From assembly GCA_030685235.1 (NCBI GenBank), contig MU839199.1, positions 69,325 through 133,324 of the forward strand: a stretch of DNA of 64,000 nucleotides, read 5' to 3'. Of the stretch, positions 41,037-51,590 are shown in pieces. A program made the position numbers and the translations under genes. The notes beneath the pieces were generated by a model. The model had not been told where the DNA came from. It did not search any database and saw only the letters and a list, made by a program, of their open reading frames with translations. The DNA is from Copromyces sp. CBS 386.78. Lineage: Eukaryota > Ascomycota > Sordariomycetes > Sordariales > Sordariaceae. Within the stretch, counting starts at the first letter, position 1. Every line of letters begins with the position of its first letter.

Positions 41037-43624
41037 ATGTTTTCCCCCATACTGCTATCACTCGCATCACTCGTAGCTGCACAGCATACCGGCAGTGCTT
41101 GTTCACAGATAGCCCACTCGTATGAACTCTGGACCAAGAACGGCGGTACGTGGAAGCACAGTGTCCATTCCATGCTTTGTTCATAGAAGCTGACCCCTTG
41201 TTACCTAGGCAATGGAGACTTGATCAACATCCCAGGACAAACAGCACACGACTGTCTCATGTCCATGCCCTTTGACTCGGCGCGGGCAGTGCAGTTCCTA
41301 GATGAATATCTGAAACATGTTCAGTTCCAATCAACCCTGGATTCTCTCAAACGTGTGACTTCTTCACATCACACCCTGTTGAACAAACGAACTCCCATTG
41401 ACTTTCAGTTAATATTCTAGATCCCCCACCAGGCTACATAACGCCCTCCATCGACCTCCTCAAAGGCTTTTCCAAAATCCGCAACAAAGCCGTTGCAAAC
41501 ACATACAAAAGCCAATACGAATTCGACAACGACATCAAATCCCTCATCCACCGCGCAAACGAAGGTCATCTGGAAATCCATCTCTGTTCCCACCAAGTCT
41601 TCCGCTTTCACCGCACTGGTCCTTCCTTGGTGTCCATCTCGTCCGACGGCCTTGAGCTTCCCAACATCTACACCTGGGATGACGTGAAACGGCTACGCGA
41701 CGGACATGGATCTGAAAAAGTCTCCCACTTGGCTGAAATCAATGGCGTAGACGCCACGTACTTCCTCCAAGCTTACCTGGGAGTCAAATTCGAATACCAC
41801 GACCCCGACGCCCGCTACAACCACCTTTTCCCCTTTCCCGGTAACCAATTCACCGGTTTTTTTACGGGGGGCGGCTGGACGAGCTATCAAGGGTTGTGGC
41901 CGGGCGCTGACCGGTATGACCTCAAGTTCAGCAATGGCTCGACACTCACCGTTACTACGACAGCCATGTGGCCAGGAACAAACGGGCCGATGAATTATAC
42001 TGATGGAGAGGGGCTGTGGAAAGCGGCTTGTTTACCCGGGTATGAACCGTCGCTGATGAGCTTTTATCATCTGAACGTTCCGCCGCCGCCGCCGAGACTG
42101 CATGTAAATGGTGGTGGGGAAGAAGGACAGCCGCCGCCGCCGAGTAAAGAGGGTATCTACCCTGATCCTATCGTCCGCACCCGGCGGGATTCGATAAGGG
42201 GGTATTACCTCGACACGCCCCAAAACGACACGGCAGTTTTACAGATTCCTACGTTCCAGCATACAGGCGGTGTCGACTTTTCGCAAACCGCTCTGGACTT
42301 TCTCACTCTGGCTGCTTCCCAGCGGCATGGCAAGACCAAACTGATCATCGACCTGTCGGGTAACACGGGAGGGGATGTGATACCCGGTTTTAACGTGTTC
42401 AAGATGTTGTTTCCTGATTTGCCCATCCGGACTGCGACGCGGTTTCGGGCGACGGAGATTGTGAAGCTCATGGGCAAGGTTTATAGCGGGGTTTATACCT
42501 CTACATGTCGTCGGGATATGGATTCTGATGCATGTGAGAGGAATGAACAAGTGCAAGTGGAAGTGCCGATTGATCCGCCTTTTGTTGCGAGCGTGGCGGT
42601 GGGGCCGGATCAGAAGAAGGGGAGGTTTCGAGGGCACGGGGGGTGGGAAGACTTGTTTGGTCCAGATCCTTCTGAAGGGAAGAACATGTCCAACCTGCTT
42701 GCTCACTTTGACCTTGACCTGGCTTCCACCAAGGAAGACCCGATTTATGGGTATGGGCCTTTTGCGTCCATGGCTACAAGTATGGAAAGCAGGCCGTTTC
42801 GGGCCGAGGATATCGTTGTTGTGAGTTCCCCCCATTATCTCCCGTCTCCATCCACAGCAGACTTCCATTCCCAACTAACAACCCCCACTCCCACTCTCAC
42901 AAAGATAACAAACTCCCAATGCGCCTCAACCTGCGCCCTCCTCATCTCCTTGCTCCACCGCCAAGCCGGCGTCCGCACCCTCGTCTTCGGCGGCCGTCCC
43001 CGATACGCGCCCATGCAAGCCGTCGGCGGCGTAAAAGGGGGACAGTATTGGTCTCTTGGAACCATCCACCGACATGTTTCGAGGGCTATCGAGTTAGCTG
43101 TCAACTCCATGTACTTTAATGAATCTTCTTCTGACAAAGGTGGCGGGAGGCACGGGCCCATATTAACGGGTGAGGAGCTGGCTAGGCTGAAAGAGTTGGC
43201 GCCTGCTGATCCTGACCCGAGGGTATCTGGAAGAAAGGGGGGGTTCCCGCTGAGAATGGGCTGGAGGGGAGTAGAGGGAGGGGTGAATTTTAGGGATTTG
43301 TATTATTACCTTGATGGACATGGACATGAAGACGGAAACAAAGGCAGAGGGCAAGATACCTCTACACACGGTCACGAGGCGAAGGAAAAGGAAAAGGCCA
43401 ACGGGAAGGGACATGGAGCGATTAAAGACACCTTGACGGTTCCGGCGCAGTTTATCTACGAACCGGCCGAGTGTAGGCGGTTCTTTACGGTGGAAATGAT
43501 GTTTAGACCGGCGAGCATGTGGGAGGTGGCGAGGGAGGTCATGTTTGGGAATGGAGAGTGTGTTAAGGGCTCGGAGACTGGCTCTGGGAGGAGTTCGGAG
43601 GGGAGGAGGGAGGGGGTCAAGTGA
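41037..43624 (+). CDS. phomP: Secreted S41-family (tail-specific) peptidase
   Basis: Four exons (41037-41145, 41209-41352, 41421-42820, 42905-43624) give 790 residues. A signal peptide ends near the AAQ at about residues 15-16. The last intron (42821-42904, donor GTGAGT, CTAAC inside) is 84 bp, a multiple of three and free of stops, so retention would add 28 residues; splicing joins DIVV to ITNSQCASTCALL. That NSQCAST segment is where the S41 family has its catalytic serine region, followed by VFGGRPRYAPMQAVGG, also typical. Dikaritin clusters encode S41-like peptidases (UstP, PhomP) thought to trim the precursor after KEX2. Two Pro/Gly-rich insertions (about residues 350-375) and a His/Gly/Lys-rich tail region are low-complexity. 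Confidence 0.85.
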
Positions 43625-44271
43625 GGTACCTAGTGTGGCATGGATGAATGTAAATTATATGATACAAAAGTTCCTGCCTTTTTGGGTTTTCCTTTTCTTT
43701 TCTTCGTTCCTTCATTTTTTTGGGCTCGGTATATTCTGTAATGATTTTCAAACATGTTGCTATTGTAGCGGTCTGGTGGTCAAGGTGCACACCATCATGG
43801 ACCTTGTGTGTGTATGTGTGTTTGAGTATGGTCTAATCCGTGGCCCGTTACATGTAGCTTAACTTAACGGGGAGAGTTAGGGAATACGGGTCTGGTCGTG
43901 CAGCGGGCATCTTAACTGTCCTCGGCGAGTAACAGACCGGTTAGAATACCTTACTGGCAACAGGAATCTTGGTGGGTTGGTTAGGTATAGGCTCGATTCC
44001 TGTACGGCTCCGATAAGTATCTATGTAAGGTAGGTCCACTATAGTGTGCACCTCCCTTTACATCAAAATTCATCCCCCCCTAACCCGGGGGCGGGGGGGG
44101 GCGGGGGGGGGGGGGGGGGGGGGGCGGGGCGGGGGCGGGGGGGCGGGGGGGCGGGGGGGGCGGNNNNNNNNNNTTTTTTGTTTTTCTGTTTGTTACTTTA
44201 ATTTTTTTTTTTTTTTTCTTAACATTTGTGTTTTCATTTTAATAAAAATAAAATCCCCCCCCAACCTTCCC

Positions 44272-44302
<31 letters not shown>

Positions 44303-44375
44303 GACTCACACCCACCCACCCCCACCCCCTTCCCCTTCCACTTCCTCAAATAAGGTACCCTTCCTTGCCCGACAC
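43625..44375. other. Intergenic region with assembly gap
   Basis: Contains a G-rich tract 44083-44163, ten N at 44164-44173 and a C-rich tract 44256-44292. Frames crossing the gap are artefacts. Otherwise this is the shared 3' side of the S41 peptidase and the next UstYa gene. Confidence 0.7.
44164..44173. other. Assembly gap (10 N)
   Basis: Ten undetermined bases between a poly-G tract and a poly-T tract. The true length is unknown. Confidence 0.99.
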
Positions 44376-45550
44376 TCAAATAACACCACCCTCCCCACCG
44401 GTAGAGGTAACCCTCCTCCCCTCCGCCCACGCCTTCAAAGCCCCATAATCCCTACACAGATGCACCGCGCCCGTCCCATCCGTCGCTTTCAGGTCCGGAT
44501 GATTCATGTCTTGGCCTTCCAGCGCTGTGTCGCCGCAGCAGAGGATGGATTGGCGGAGGTACCGGAAGCAGTGGTCTATGTGGTTGTGGTTGTGGTTTGT
44601 GTGTTTATGTTCGGGTTGATGTGGGTGGCCGTCTCTGCGTGTTGAGGAGGTAGAGGTATGTTCTGAAAGGGTGTTGTAGGCTTGCATTATTGTGTGCTTT
44701 GTGTTGGCGCGGGGACGGACGGGGGGTGTTAGTATGTGTGTTTTCTTGCCGGCAGTGGAGGGGGGTAGAGGATTGGTTGGAAGAAAAGAAGGATGGAAGG
44801 GTGGAAGGGAGGGGATATGGTGAAGGAGGCTTACCAGGCAGTGAAGTTGATGAAAGACGCTAATCGAGTAGACGGCTTGATCTTGGAACTCGATGGGTTG
44901 TGGGAGGGTGTATTGCGAAGGATGGTCAACAGCGATGAAGCCGTTTCCAGCTCAATAAGGTAATAGTGTTAGTCGTGTGAGCCATGTATGTATGTGTATT
45001 GGAAAAGAAGATTGCAACAAGAGCAAATGTTCACATACCAGGCATATAACTCCGCCAATTTTCCTCTGTAGCATTCGCCGAAGCCTCCGTCTTATGATCC
45101 GAGGTAGCAAGCGCATCTTTTCCAAAGACAACGGGGTGGACGTCAACTGTGTGTGTCATCAGCCCCATCTATCTCGTCGTGAAAGGTCCATAGGTACAAC
45201 TCACACTCGGGCACCAAACCATTTAATTCACCAACCAGGCTCAACACCTTCTTCCTCCCCCCTGCGTCGGATCCCCCCCCATCTTGTGAGCCTCGCGTGT
45301 AGACAACAATGGCAACCCCTCCAAGGAAGAAAGCGGTGAGTATCATCAGCACTGAAAAGATGGTACAGGTAGCTTTGTACCATCGGACCTGTTTGAACCT
45401 TGGACTTGCAATGTGTTGAAGACGGTGGGAAGTGGCGCCTAGAAGACCGACATCTTCTTCTTGTTCGTCTTCTGATTTATATGGCGGCAGAAACGTTGGA
45501 GACATGGACGTGGAGGAGTCTGAGCTGATGCTGGAGCGAGACGGTCCCAT
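44376..45550 (-). CDS. UstYa-family (DUF3328) oxidase, second copy
   Basis: Four exons (45550-45205, 45146-45039, 44950-44835, 44696-44376) give 296 residues with all phases kept. One membrane helix at about residues 60-84 follows a Ser- and Glu/Asp-rich head. The core reads NGFIAVDHPSQY then HQLHC (185-189) and, after a His-rich insertion (residues 214-228, alternating Asn-His), HIDHC (229-233) followed by FRYLRQSILC. The insertion between the two motifs is longer than in the other copies here. Same family role as the first copy: copper-dependent oxidation of the peptide. It converges on the S41 peptidase gene. Confidence 0.9.
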
Positions 45551-46128
45551 GATGCGACTGATGATGGTTGCACGGTGGTACTAAACAGGTAGGTAGGTAA
45601 GGTACTGAAAATGTTGTGAAAGGTGTTGTGTGGATGATGGATGGGTAGGTATTGTGTGAGGTCGGAATTGGAGGAGCAACGGTCCCTTAGTAAGGGATTT
45701 GTCTTAAATTCTTGGAATACTTGATCAATAGGTAGTTGCGCGCTGCGGAATGTGATGCGTTCCATCTTCTTCTGGATTTTCGTAGGCACTGGATTGGAAT
45801 GGATGGATTATGAAGCGCGGTTTCCGTCAAGCAGCTTGCGCCAGTTCCGCGTCAAGGACGATTCATATGGCTGATAAAAAGGTACCTTGGAGGTACCCGT
45901 CGGGATTCCACACATCACTAAGGTATCCAAGCCACAAAGGCAGGGACGCTTCTACAAGTCCCGACGGCTACAAACAGCAGGTACTTGGTGTGTCGATCAT
46001 GGCCTTGTACAGATGAACAAGACATGATACCTTACTCAAACATTCCATCGTTCACCTATTCAAGCTAAACCCCCGCAAAATGAACATCAGTAGAGGTACC
46101 TTACCCAAAAGAGAGAGAGACCCCAAAC
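45551..46128. other. Intergenic region between UstYa copy 2 and the methyltransferase
   Basis: Upstream region of the minus-strand UstYa gene and 3' side of the minus-strand methyltransferase. TACCTACCT words near 45590-45600. No coding frame supported. Confidence 0.45.
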
Positions 46129-47250
46129 TTACTCCCCCTCCCCCTCCCCCTCCCCCTCCCCATCCACCTCCACCTCCATCTCAAACTCCCCCCACCAAAC
46201 ATCCATACACCTAACCTTGTCCACCTTCATGTTTCCCTCCATCACCTCATAAGCTCTCCTAACCTCCGCCACAACCCCCAATATCTCGTCCTCCTTTTCC
46301 TTGTCAAGCCCCGTCTCCTTCACCCTCGCCTCAAACCTCTCTCCCCGCACATACCTCGTCTCAAAGTGTCCCTCCAGATAGTCCTCGCCGGGCGTGAATT
46401 TGCCCTGCCTAGCCACTTTATATCCAGCTTCGGCCGCCGCGCGGGTGATGGTCTCGACATCTGGCGCAGCGCGGATATTCAGGGGGAGGAGTTCTTCGTT
46501 TTTATTAGGGGGGATGTGACCAAGCTGCTGCTGTTTCTTTTCCTTGACCACATCCGCTTCGGCGGCCTTGTAAGCATAATACAAAGCCTGGGCCTTGGCG
46601 GCGAGAACGTGCGGTGTCTGCGGTGTCCATGTCATGGCGAAAGATGAAGATGAAGAAGGGGAGAAGGAGGAGGGGTCGTACTCGGCCACGTAGACCTTTT
46701 TGATTCCCGCGGTGGTGGCTAGTTCGTGAAACAAGGAGGCGACGGAGGAGTGGGAGGGGAAGTAGAAGAGGGAGTGGCAGGCGGTTGCTGCGTCGAAGTT
46801 GAACCGAGCACCTCCCTCATCAGCACCTGCACTACCACCGCCCTGGCCCTGCAATTTCAAATTGAAGAAAGTAGCGGCGTCGACCTCATTGTGGAAGGCC
46901 AGGCGGTTACCCAGGGATGATTGGAGGATCTTTTCTTGGGAGTGGGAGATGGTCATCGGGGTGCCGTAGTCTGGAGGAGCGGTGTCGATGCCGGTTACGT
47001 GACAGGTTGGGCCGAGTTCGAGGGCTAGAGCGAGGGAGGAGTCACCTTGGCCGCAGCCGATGTCGAGGACCCGGCTACCGGGTGGTATGGACCATTGGGA
47101 AAGGATGGAGAGACGTTGGCGGAAGCGGGGGATGAAGACGAGGGATTCGAGGGATGGGTCGTGGGGGAAGTAGCTGAGGATGGTGGTGATCTTGGCCTCC
47201 TCGGTGGTCATGTCCATGTCCTGGATGGCCATCGTGTGTTGGCTGCACAT
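46129..47250 (-). CDS. phomM: SAM-dependent class I methyltransferase
   Basis: Single-exon gene of 373 residues, no signal peptide. Motif I is VLDIGCGQGDSS at residues 61-72 and an acidic residue for SAM ribose follows in CHVTGIDTAPP. The first Met or the ATG at residue 7 could be used; context does not decide. The last residues are a (Gly-Glu)n tail encoded by a ccccct repeat at 46131-46160. UstM and PhomM of the dikaritin pathways N-methylate the cyclic peptide late in biosynthesis; the position inside this cluster suggests the same role, acting in the cytosol on the finished macrocycle. It could alternatively be a general small-molecule methyltransferase. Confidence 0.85.
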   Translation of the reverse strand: MCSQHTMAIQDMDMTTEEAKITTILSYFPHDPSLESLVFIPRFRQRLSILSQWSIPPGSRVLDIGCGQGDSSLALALELGPTCHVTGIDTAPPDYGTPMTISHSQEKILQSSLGNRLAFHNEVDAATFFNLKLQGQGGGSAGADEGGARFNFDAATACHSLFYFPSHSSVASLFHELATTAGIKKVYVAEYDPSSFSPSSSSSFAMTWTPQTPHVLAAKAQALYYAYKAAEADVVKEKKQQQLGHIPPNKNEELLPLNIRAAPDVETITRAAAEAGYKVARQGKFTPGEDYLEGHFETRYVRGERFEARVKETGLDKEKEDEILGVVAEVRRAYEVMEGNMKVDKVRCMDVWWGEFEMEVEVDGEGEGEGEGE

Positions 47251-47847
47251 GGTATGTAGGTATTAAATGTAATGGTGATGTTTGTCCAATATCTTGGGCA
47301 AGTAGTGGCTACAAGAAGTATGCAATCGTTTGGGGAACCGGTCGCCTTTTTAGGACAGGTGTGGAACGCGAATCGTGAACTTTCGATGTGATAGCAGCCA
47401 GTGCCAGCTTCGACTGAACCAGCCCTAAACAGTCATCAACACAACAGGCGCCGTAGTATTCAAGAGTCTCTCTTGGGTCGGACGACCGTACTGTTGTCCT
47501 CCATTGACAGCGCGGGAGGTTCCGCGGACCGGAACGGTGACTGGATGGGGGTGAGGGCGGGGGTTGCCGGAGGCGTGCGCTACCGTATCCCGCCAATCCC
47601 CTGAGATGGCGCCAAAGTTGAAGCGCTACAGCGGAAGAAGAGACAGGCAGCTAACGCTAAACCCTTCATGTCAGTGATATGGCGACCGTCATGGGAAATT
47701 TGAGGACAGACTCACTTGATGAACACAGTCTTTCTGATCCTGTAACTCGAAAGCGACGTGTGCACCACCAAATTGCTGTTGTGTTGATATCTTCAGGTAA
47801 GAGACCCGAACACAACCTACCTGCGGGTGCTGATTCTGCCCTAGACC
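47251..47847. other. Divergent promoter region, methyltransferase and HxxHC membrane protein
   Basis: Shared upstream DNA of two divergent cluster genes. GGCGCC and AGCGCTA words at 47608-47630. No supported coding frame. Confidence 0.45.
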
Positions 47848-48737
47848 ATGGCAACAGAAGGCATACGACAGTGGTATAGCAAGCTGATTGCAGCACTCGC
47901 GAGGACACCAAGATATGATGACGCCGGTCAGATCGGTGAAGATGGCGAAGAGGATGAGGAAGTCCAGCTCAACAGGAAGGACTTGAAGCGGTGCGAATAT
48001 GATGAGACGCCCTCAAACAAGAAACGATGCTGGCCATGGATATTGTTGTTGCTAGCCGCAGTCGTGGGAACATTGTCACTTCTGACATATGTCTTTTCTC
48101 GGCGCTCGGCCTGCCATGTCTCTCCCACAAGCCACCAGCCCTCCCACGGTCACATGGAGGACAACCGACCGAGCCATCAAGGCGAAGTGAAGGAGTGCGG
48201 AACTTTGCCCGAGGAAGCTCAAGCCCGAGGTTGTGTCTTTGAACAACAGTTGGCTGCTTGGGTTCCCAAAGCGTGCGGATTTCCCGATGTTGTCGACGAG
48301 TACATGGACAACTTTGGGGATATGATGGCGGAATGGACTTGGTATTGGGACCGAAACACCACCATGGAAGTCCCCCCGGAGAGGGTGCCGGATCTGCAGG
48401 CGGGCAACTTCTCGGTGATTTACACAAAGTACCAGGCTTCTCATGATCTGCATTGCCTTTACTGCTCTCGCAAGATCATATACGCGCTGAGCAGGGGGAT
48501 CACGATGATGGATGCCCGGTGTCATCAGTTCTATCATGGAGGTATGTTGGCATTTCTTCCTGTCAGCGCCCGGGGAAGATAGGTACCTTACTAACCACTC
48601 TTGTAGCGCACTGCGTACAACACATTGGGAATTCGTTGATTATGGCTGAGAGGGGAGAAAAGAAAAAGATGCAGACTTGGGTTTATCCGCTGATGTACCA
48701 TGACTGTGTGCCGTTGACTTCAACTCGAGAGTCGTGA
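47848..48737 (+). CDS. Divergent UstYa-like membrane protein with HDLHC and HGAHC
   Basis: Two exons (47848-48541, 48607-48737) around a 65-bp intron give 274 residues. A cytoplasmic head of 61 residues (acidic, then basic NKKRC) precedes one membrane helix (about 62-84). The lumenal domain has CGTLPEEAQARGCVFE and PKACGFPDVVDEYMDNF, then HDLHC (199-203) and HGAHC (230-234), the second created across the splice junction. Family UstYa proteins have the same two HxxHC motifs, but here the surrounding sequence is clearly different (extra Cys residues at 206 and 225, no LRQ after the second motif). I treat it as a distant relative, perhaps a separate HxxHC membrane oxidase family found in fungal clusters. 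Function unknown. Confidence 0.85.
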
Positions 48738-49233
48738 GGTTGTGTCAGGTGGGAACATCCGGGCCGGACAGGAAGGTTGGGAACCTAGAAGGGTTAGTTA
48801 TAGCGGGCTTATAGCGAGTTTACAGGGCACATGTGCTGTACAGGTAGTGGACTATGTCGCCATATTCGGCAAGTAAGCTGCGTATTCTGGTCCCCATCGC
48901 TCCCGTCTTCTTGGTCCTCGGAGTTTGCTGTGTGCTATGTGCGAATGGGGTGTGCCCGGGGACTCGTTGGTGCGAAGCGCATGGTTCCAAAAAAAGGGGA
49001 AATTTGGCGCAACAAAGTTGTGTGCCGCCAGCGCTACAATGGTAGATCCACGATGATGAACCTTCAACAATACCACTAGGTGCCCGGAATTCCTATTCCA
49101 TGCCTGCTGTTACAGAAAATTGCCTCCTTCACATCATTTTGAGCCCATTCATTCCACCACTTTCGCACCGCATCACCAACCTCACCGGCGTCCCCTTTTT
49201 CTCCAGCTTCAGTTTCGTTACCAAGCTCACAAG
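48738..49233. other. Intergenic region upstream of UstYa copy 3
   Basis: Includes the recurring word tagcgggctt at 48801. No supported coding frame. Confidence 0.4.
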
Positions 49234-50216
49234 ATGAACATTTTCAAAAACCCATTCACAGCAAATAGGGACCACCAAGAAGTGAAATACGATGCCGTCG
49301 AGGATTCTGAAAATGGCACGCCAACAAGATCCAACTCCCCGAGCTCTCTTTGGTCAGCAGGCTTCGCCAAACGACAACGTTCCATACTTTCACATCCGGC
49401 CGTCGTCATCTCCCAAGCCATAATCATTACACTACTCGCCGTATACGCGATTGTGCTTACATGGAAAGGGCCAAGCGATTTGGTCTGTGCGAGGCAGTTG
49501 GCTCCTTATTGTGAGTATTCATGTTGCCTAGGTACCTACGAGACCGGCTGGATGCTAACGATGAAAACAACCAGCCCCCTACCTAGAAACCAATGACCTA
49601 CGCTACGTAGAATTCACAGATCAGAACCACCTTATGCAGCCGTCTCCTTACCGGGGACATCCTACGCCGGAAGTGGAGGAGGCTTGGGTGAAGTTATGGA
49701 GGAGTGAGTACATTACCTTACATTATTCTCATAAAAGTACCACTAGGTCTTGGGAGTAGTAGTCATGTGTGGTAGACTGATGACGAAAACAAAACAGTGC
49801 CAACAATCCACTTTCCTCAAGACAAAATGGCCGCTTTGAACAAAACGCCCGCCAGCAACTACGCCCACGTCTCGCCCAAATACGGCGGCGACATGATGGG
49901 TTTCCTGGACGTCTTCCACCAACTGCACTGTCTGAACCTCGTCCGCCAATACACGTACCGCGACGCCTACGACTACTCCAACGTGACGGCCTTCCGGGCG
50001 CCCCGAGAGGTCGTCAGGGGCCACATTGACCACTGCATCGAGACGATTCGCAAGGCCATCATGTGCACGGCGGATGTGACGCCGGTGGTTTTCATAAAGG
50101 ATGAAAACCGAAAGGGGGGCAGCAAGAGCGATTTCAATATCAAAAAGAAGTGTAGGGATTTCGAGCGGATTAGGGAGTGGGTGGCGGGGAATGTGGGGGT
50201 TGCTGACATTGAGTAG
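49234..50216 (+). CDS. UstYa-family (DUF3328) oxidase, third copy
   Basis: Three exons (49234-49510, 49575-49703, 49798-50216) give 274 residues; a Met codon is assembled across the second junction. A membrane helix lies at about residues 55-77. The lumenal part has the complete family signature: SPYLETNDLRYVEF, then YRGHPTPEVEEAWVKLW, then HQLHC (176-180) and HIDHC (211-215) followed by IETIRKAIMC, ending with CRDFERIREWV. It is the most canonical copy of the set and a likely copper-dependent oxidase acting on the precursor peptide. Confidence 0.93.
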
Positions 50217-50676
50217 ATGTAGGTTGGGGGACATGGACTGGAGACGAGGGCGAGGAGGAAGAGGGGAATGGAGTCATTCTTTGGGGAAATTTACCAACGA
50301 TATACATCTGTCCTTGTTGTCCTTGTTGCTGTTGTTGTCGTGCTAGTCATGCCAATTATTACCCGCAAATTCCATTCCATTACATATCTACCTTAACCGT
50401 CAACGATATCTGACTGGCATTTGCTCCCCCTAACAACACAACAGAAATTCACCTTGTGTCACTACCATCCCTCATTTGTCAAACTCGTGCAAGTCCGCCA
50501 GGTTGCTGAAAGATAGCGACCGACTCGTCAGATTTCGCTTTGTTTCCCATATTTGGCGGAAAAAAAAAAGAAAAAAGAAGACAGAATACATACTCTAGGT
50601 AACCCGTGACAAGAAGTTAGTCAGCCACAAGTCAAACTGTAAACATTAAAGGTAGGTATGATCTCGGAAGGTATAA
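50217..50676. other. Intergenic region
   Basis: Shared 3' side of UstYa copy 3 and the small secreted-peptide gene. An A-rich tract lies at 50551-50575. If a different last exon were used for the small peptide, this stretch could contain part of it. Confidence 0.4.
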
Positions 50677-50985
50677 TCACGTACACTACGCAAAAGCAAC
50701 ACGGAAGGGGTCAGTCACCCATCAATACCGTTCTGTTTCCGGACGTCTAGGTAGACTTACAGCGCTATCTTGCAACTCCACAGGGACCAATCCCTACAAG
50801 AAGAAGAAAAAGAATTGGTTAGTTAGGTACAAACACGAAAAACTCATCCAAAGGGGACGGACACATCATTCCCGGGGAGAAAAATGACATACTTCGGCCG
50901 GGTTGGGCATCGGAACAGCCGCTGCGAAGAAGGGCGGCAGCAGCAGCAGCAACAAAGCCGCAATGAAAACAACGGGATTCTTCAT
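50677..50985 (-). CDS. Candidate small secreted peptide (about 44 residues)
   Basis: The ATG at 50985 opens a strong signal peptide: MKNP, then a hydrophobic run of Val, Phe, Ala and six Leu, ending FFAAA. The exon ends after MPNPAE (50893) at a GTATGT donor. A good acceptor (CTAACTAACC branch, TTCTTGTAG) opens exon 2 at 50793-50761, in frame, 11 codons (GLVPVELQDSA), followed by a GTAAGT donor. With the nearest acceptor (TTTGCGTAG, at 50686) the protein ends two codons later. The 3' end is uncertain; a further acceptor downstream would give a longer tail. No dibasic site or repeat is seen. It lies inside the RiPP cluster and shares the precursor's signal-peptide-in-exon-1 design. Function unknown. 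Confidence 0.5.
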
Positions 50986-51590
50986 TTTGTTTTTTTTGGT
51001 GTGGTGTGGTGTGGTTGACGTTCGATAACATGGGCTGAGAGGAGAGGAGAGTGACAATGGAACTGATTCGTAAAACTGCAAAGCACAACAAAGGACCGAC
51101 GGGAGTCAGCGATAAAGGAGCGGGAGACGACAGGCATGCACGCCCCCGGCCGGCCTAACAGCCAGTATGACGTCTGGACACAATGCAGTCGAAATTCTTA
51201 GGCGCATCCCGGCGCCAAGACATCATCCCATCAATATTTGACCAATGGCATAACACCGTTTTGGCGCAAACCCACCACCCGACATTCAAAGCGCTGGCTC
51301 CGCTTTCCATTCGTCGGGTCCCAACTGCGCAGCGCGCTGTAAATCTAAAGCTTCAGCGAGATTTGTGCGCTGTAGAGCGCTATCCAGCACGTTTTAGCGG
51401 GCTCAGTGGTTGGTCAACTCAACTTTCCTACCGTACCTACCTCTACAGCAGTGTTTGCTTCCCTCCGGCTTCCCGCCCTACTTACACACCACACGCAGAA
51501 CCATCAGCCCCCGCCAGCAAAAGAAGCTGCAAGTGAAGCTATTCCCAATTTCCCACACCTCCACCTCCACATCCTCATCCGTCGCCGGTA
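50986..51590. other. Divergent promoter region, small peptide and tyrosinase
   Basis: GCGC-rich words between 51200 and 51400 and the word tagcgggctca at 51395. No convincing coding frame, though short open stretches exist. Confidence 0.4.

Noticed and set aside
44044..44448. Open frame crossing the N gap
   Set aside because: It depends on undetermined bases and homopolymer tracts.
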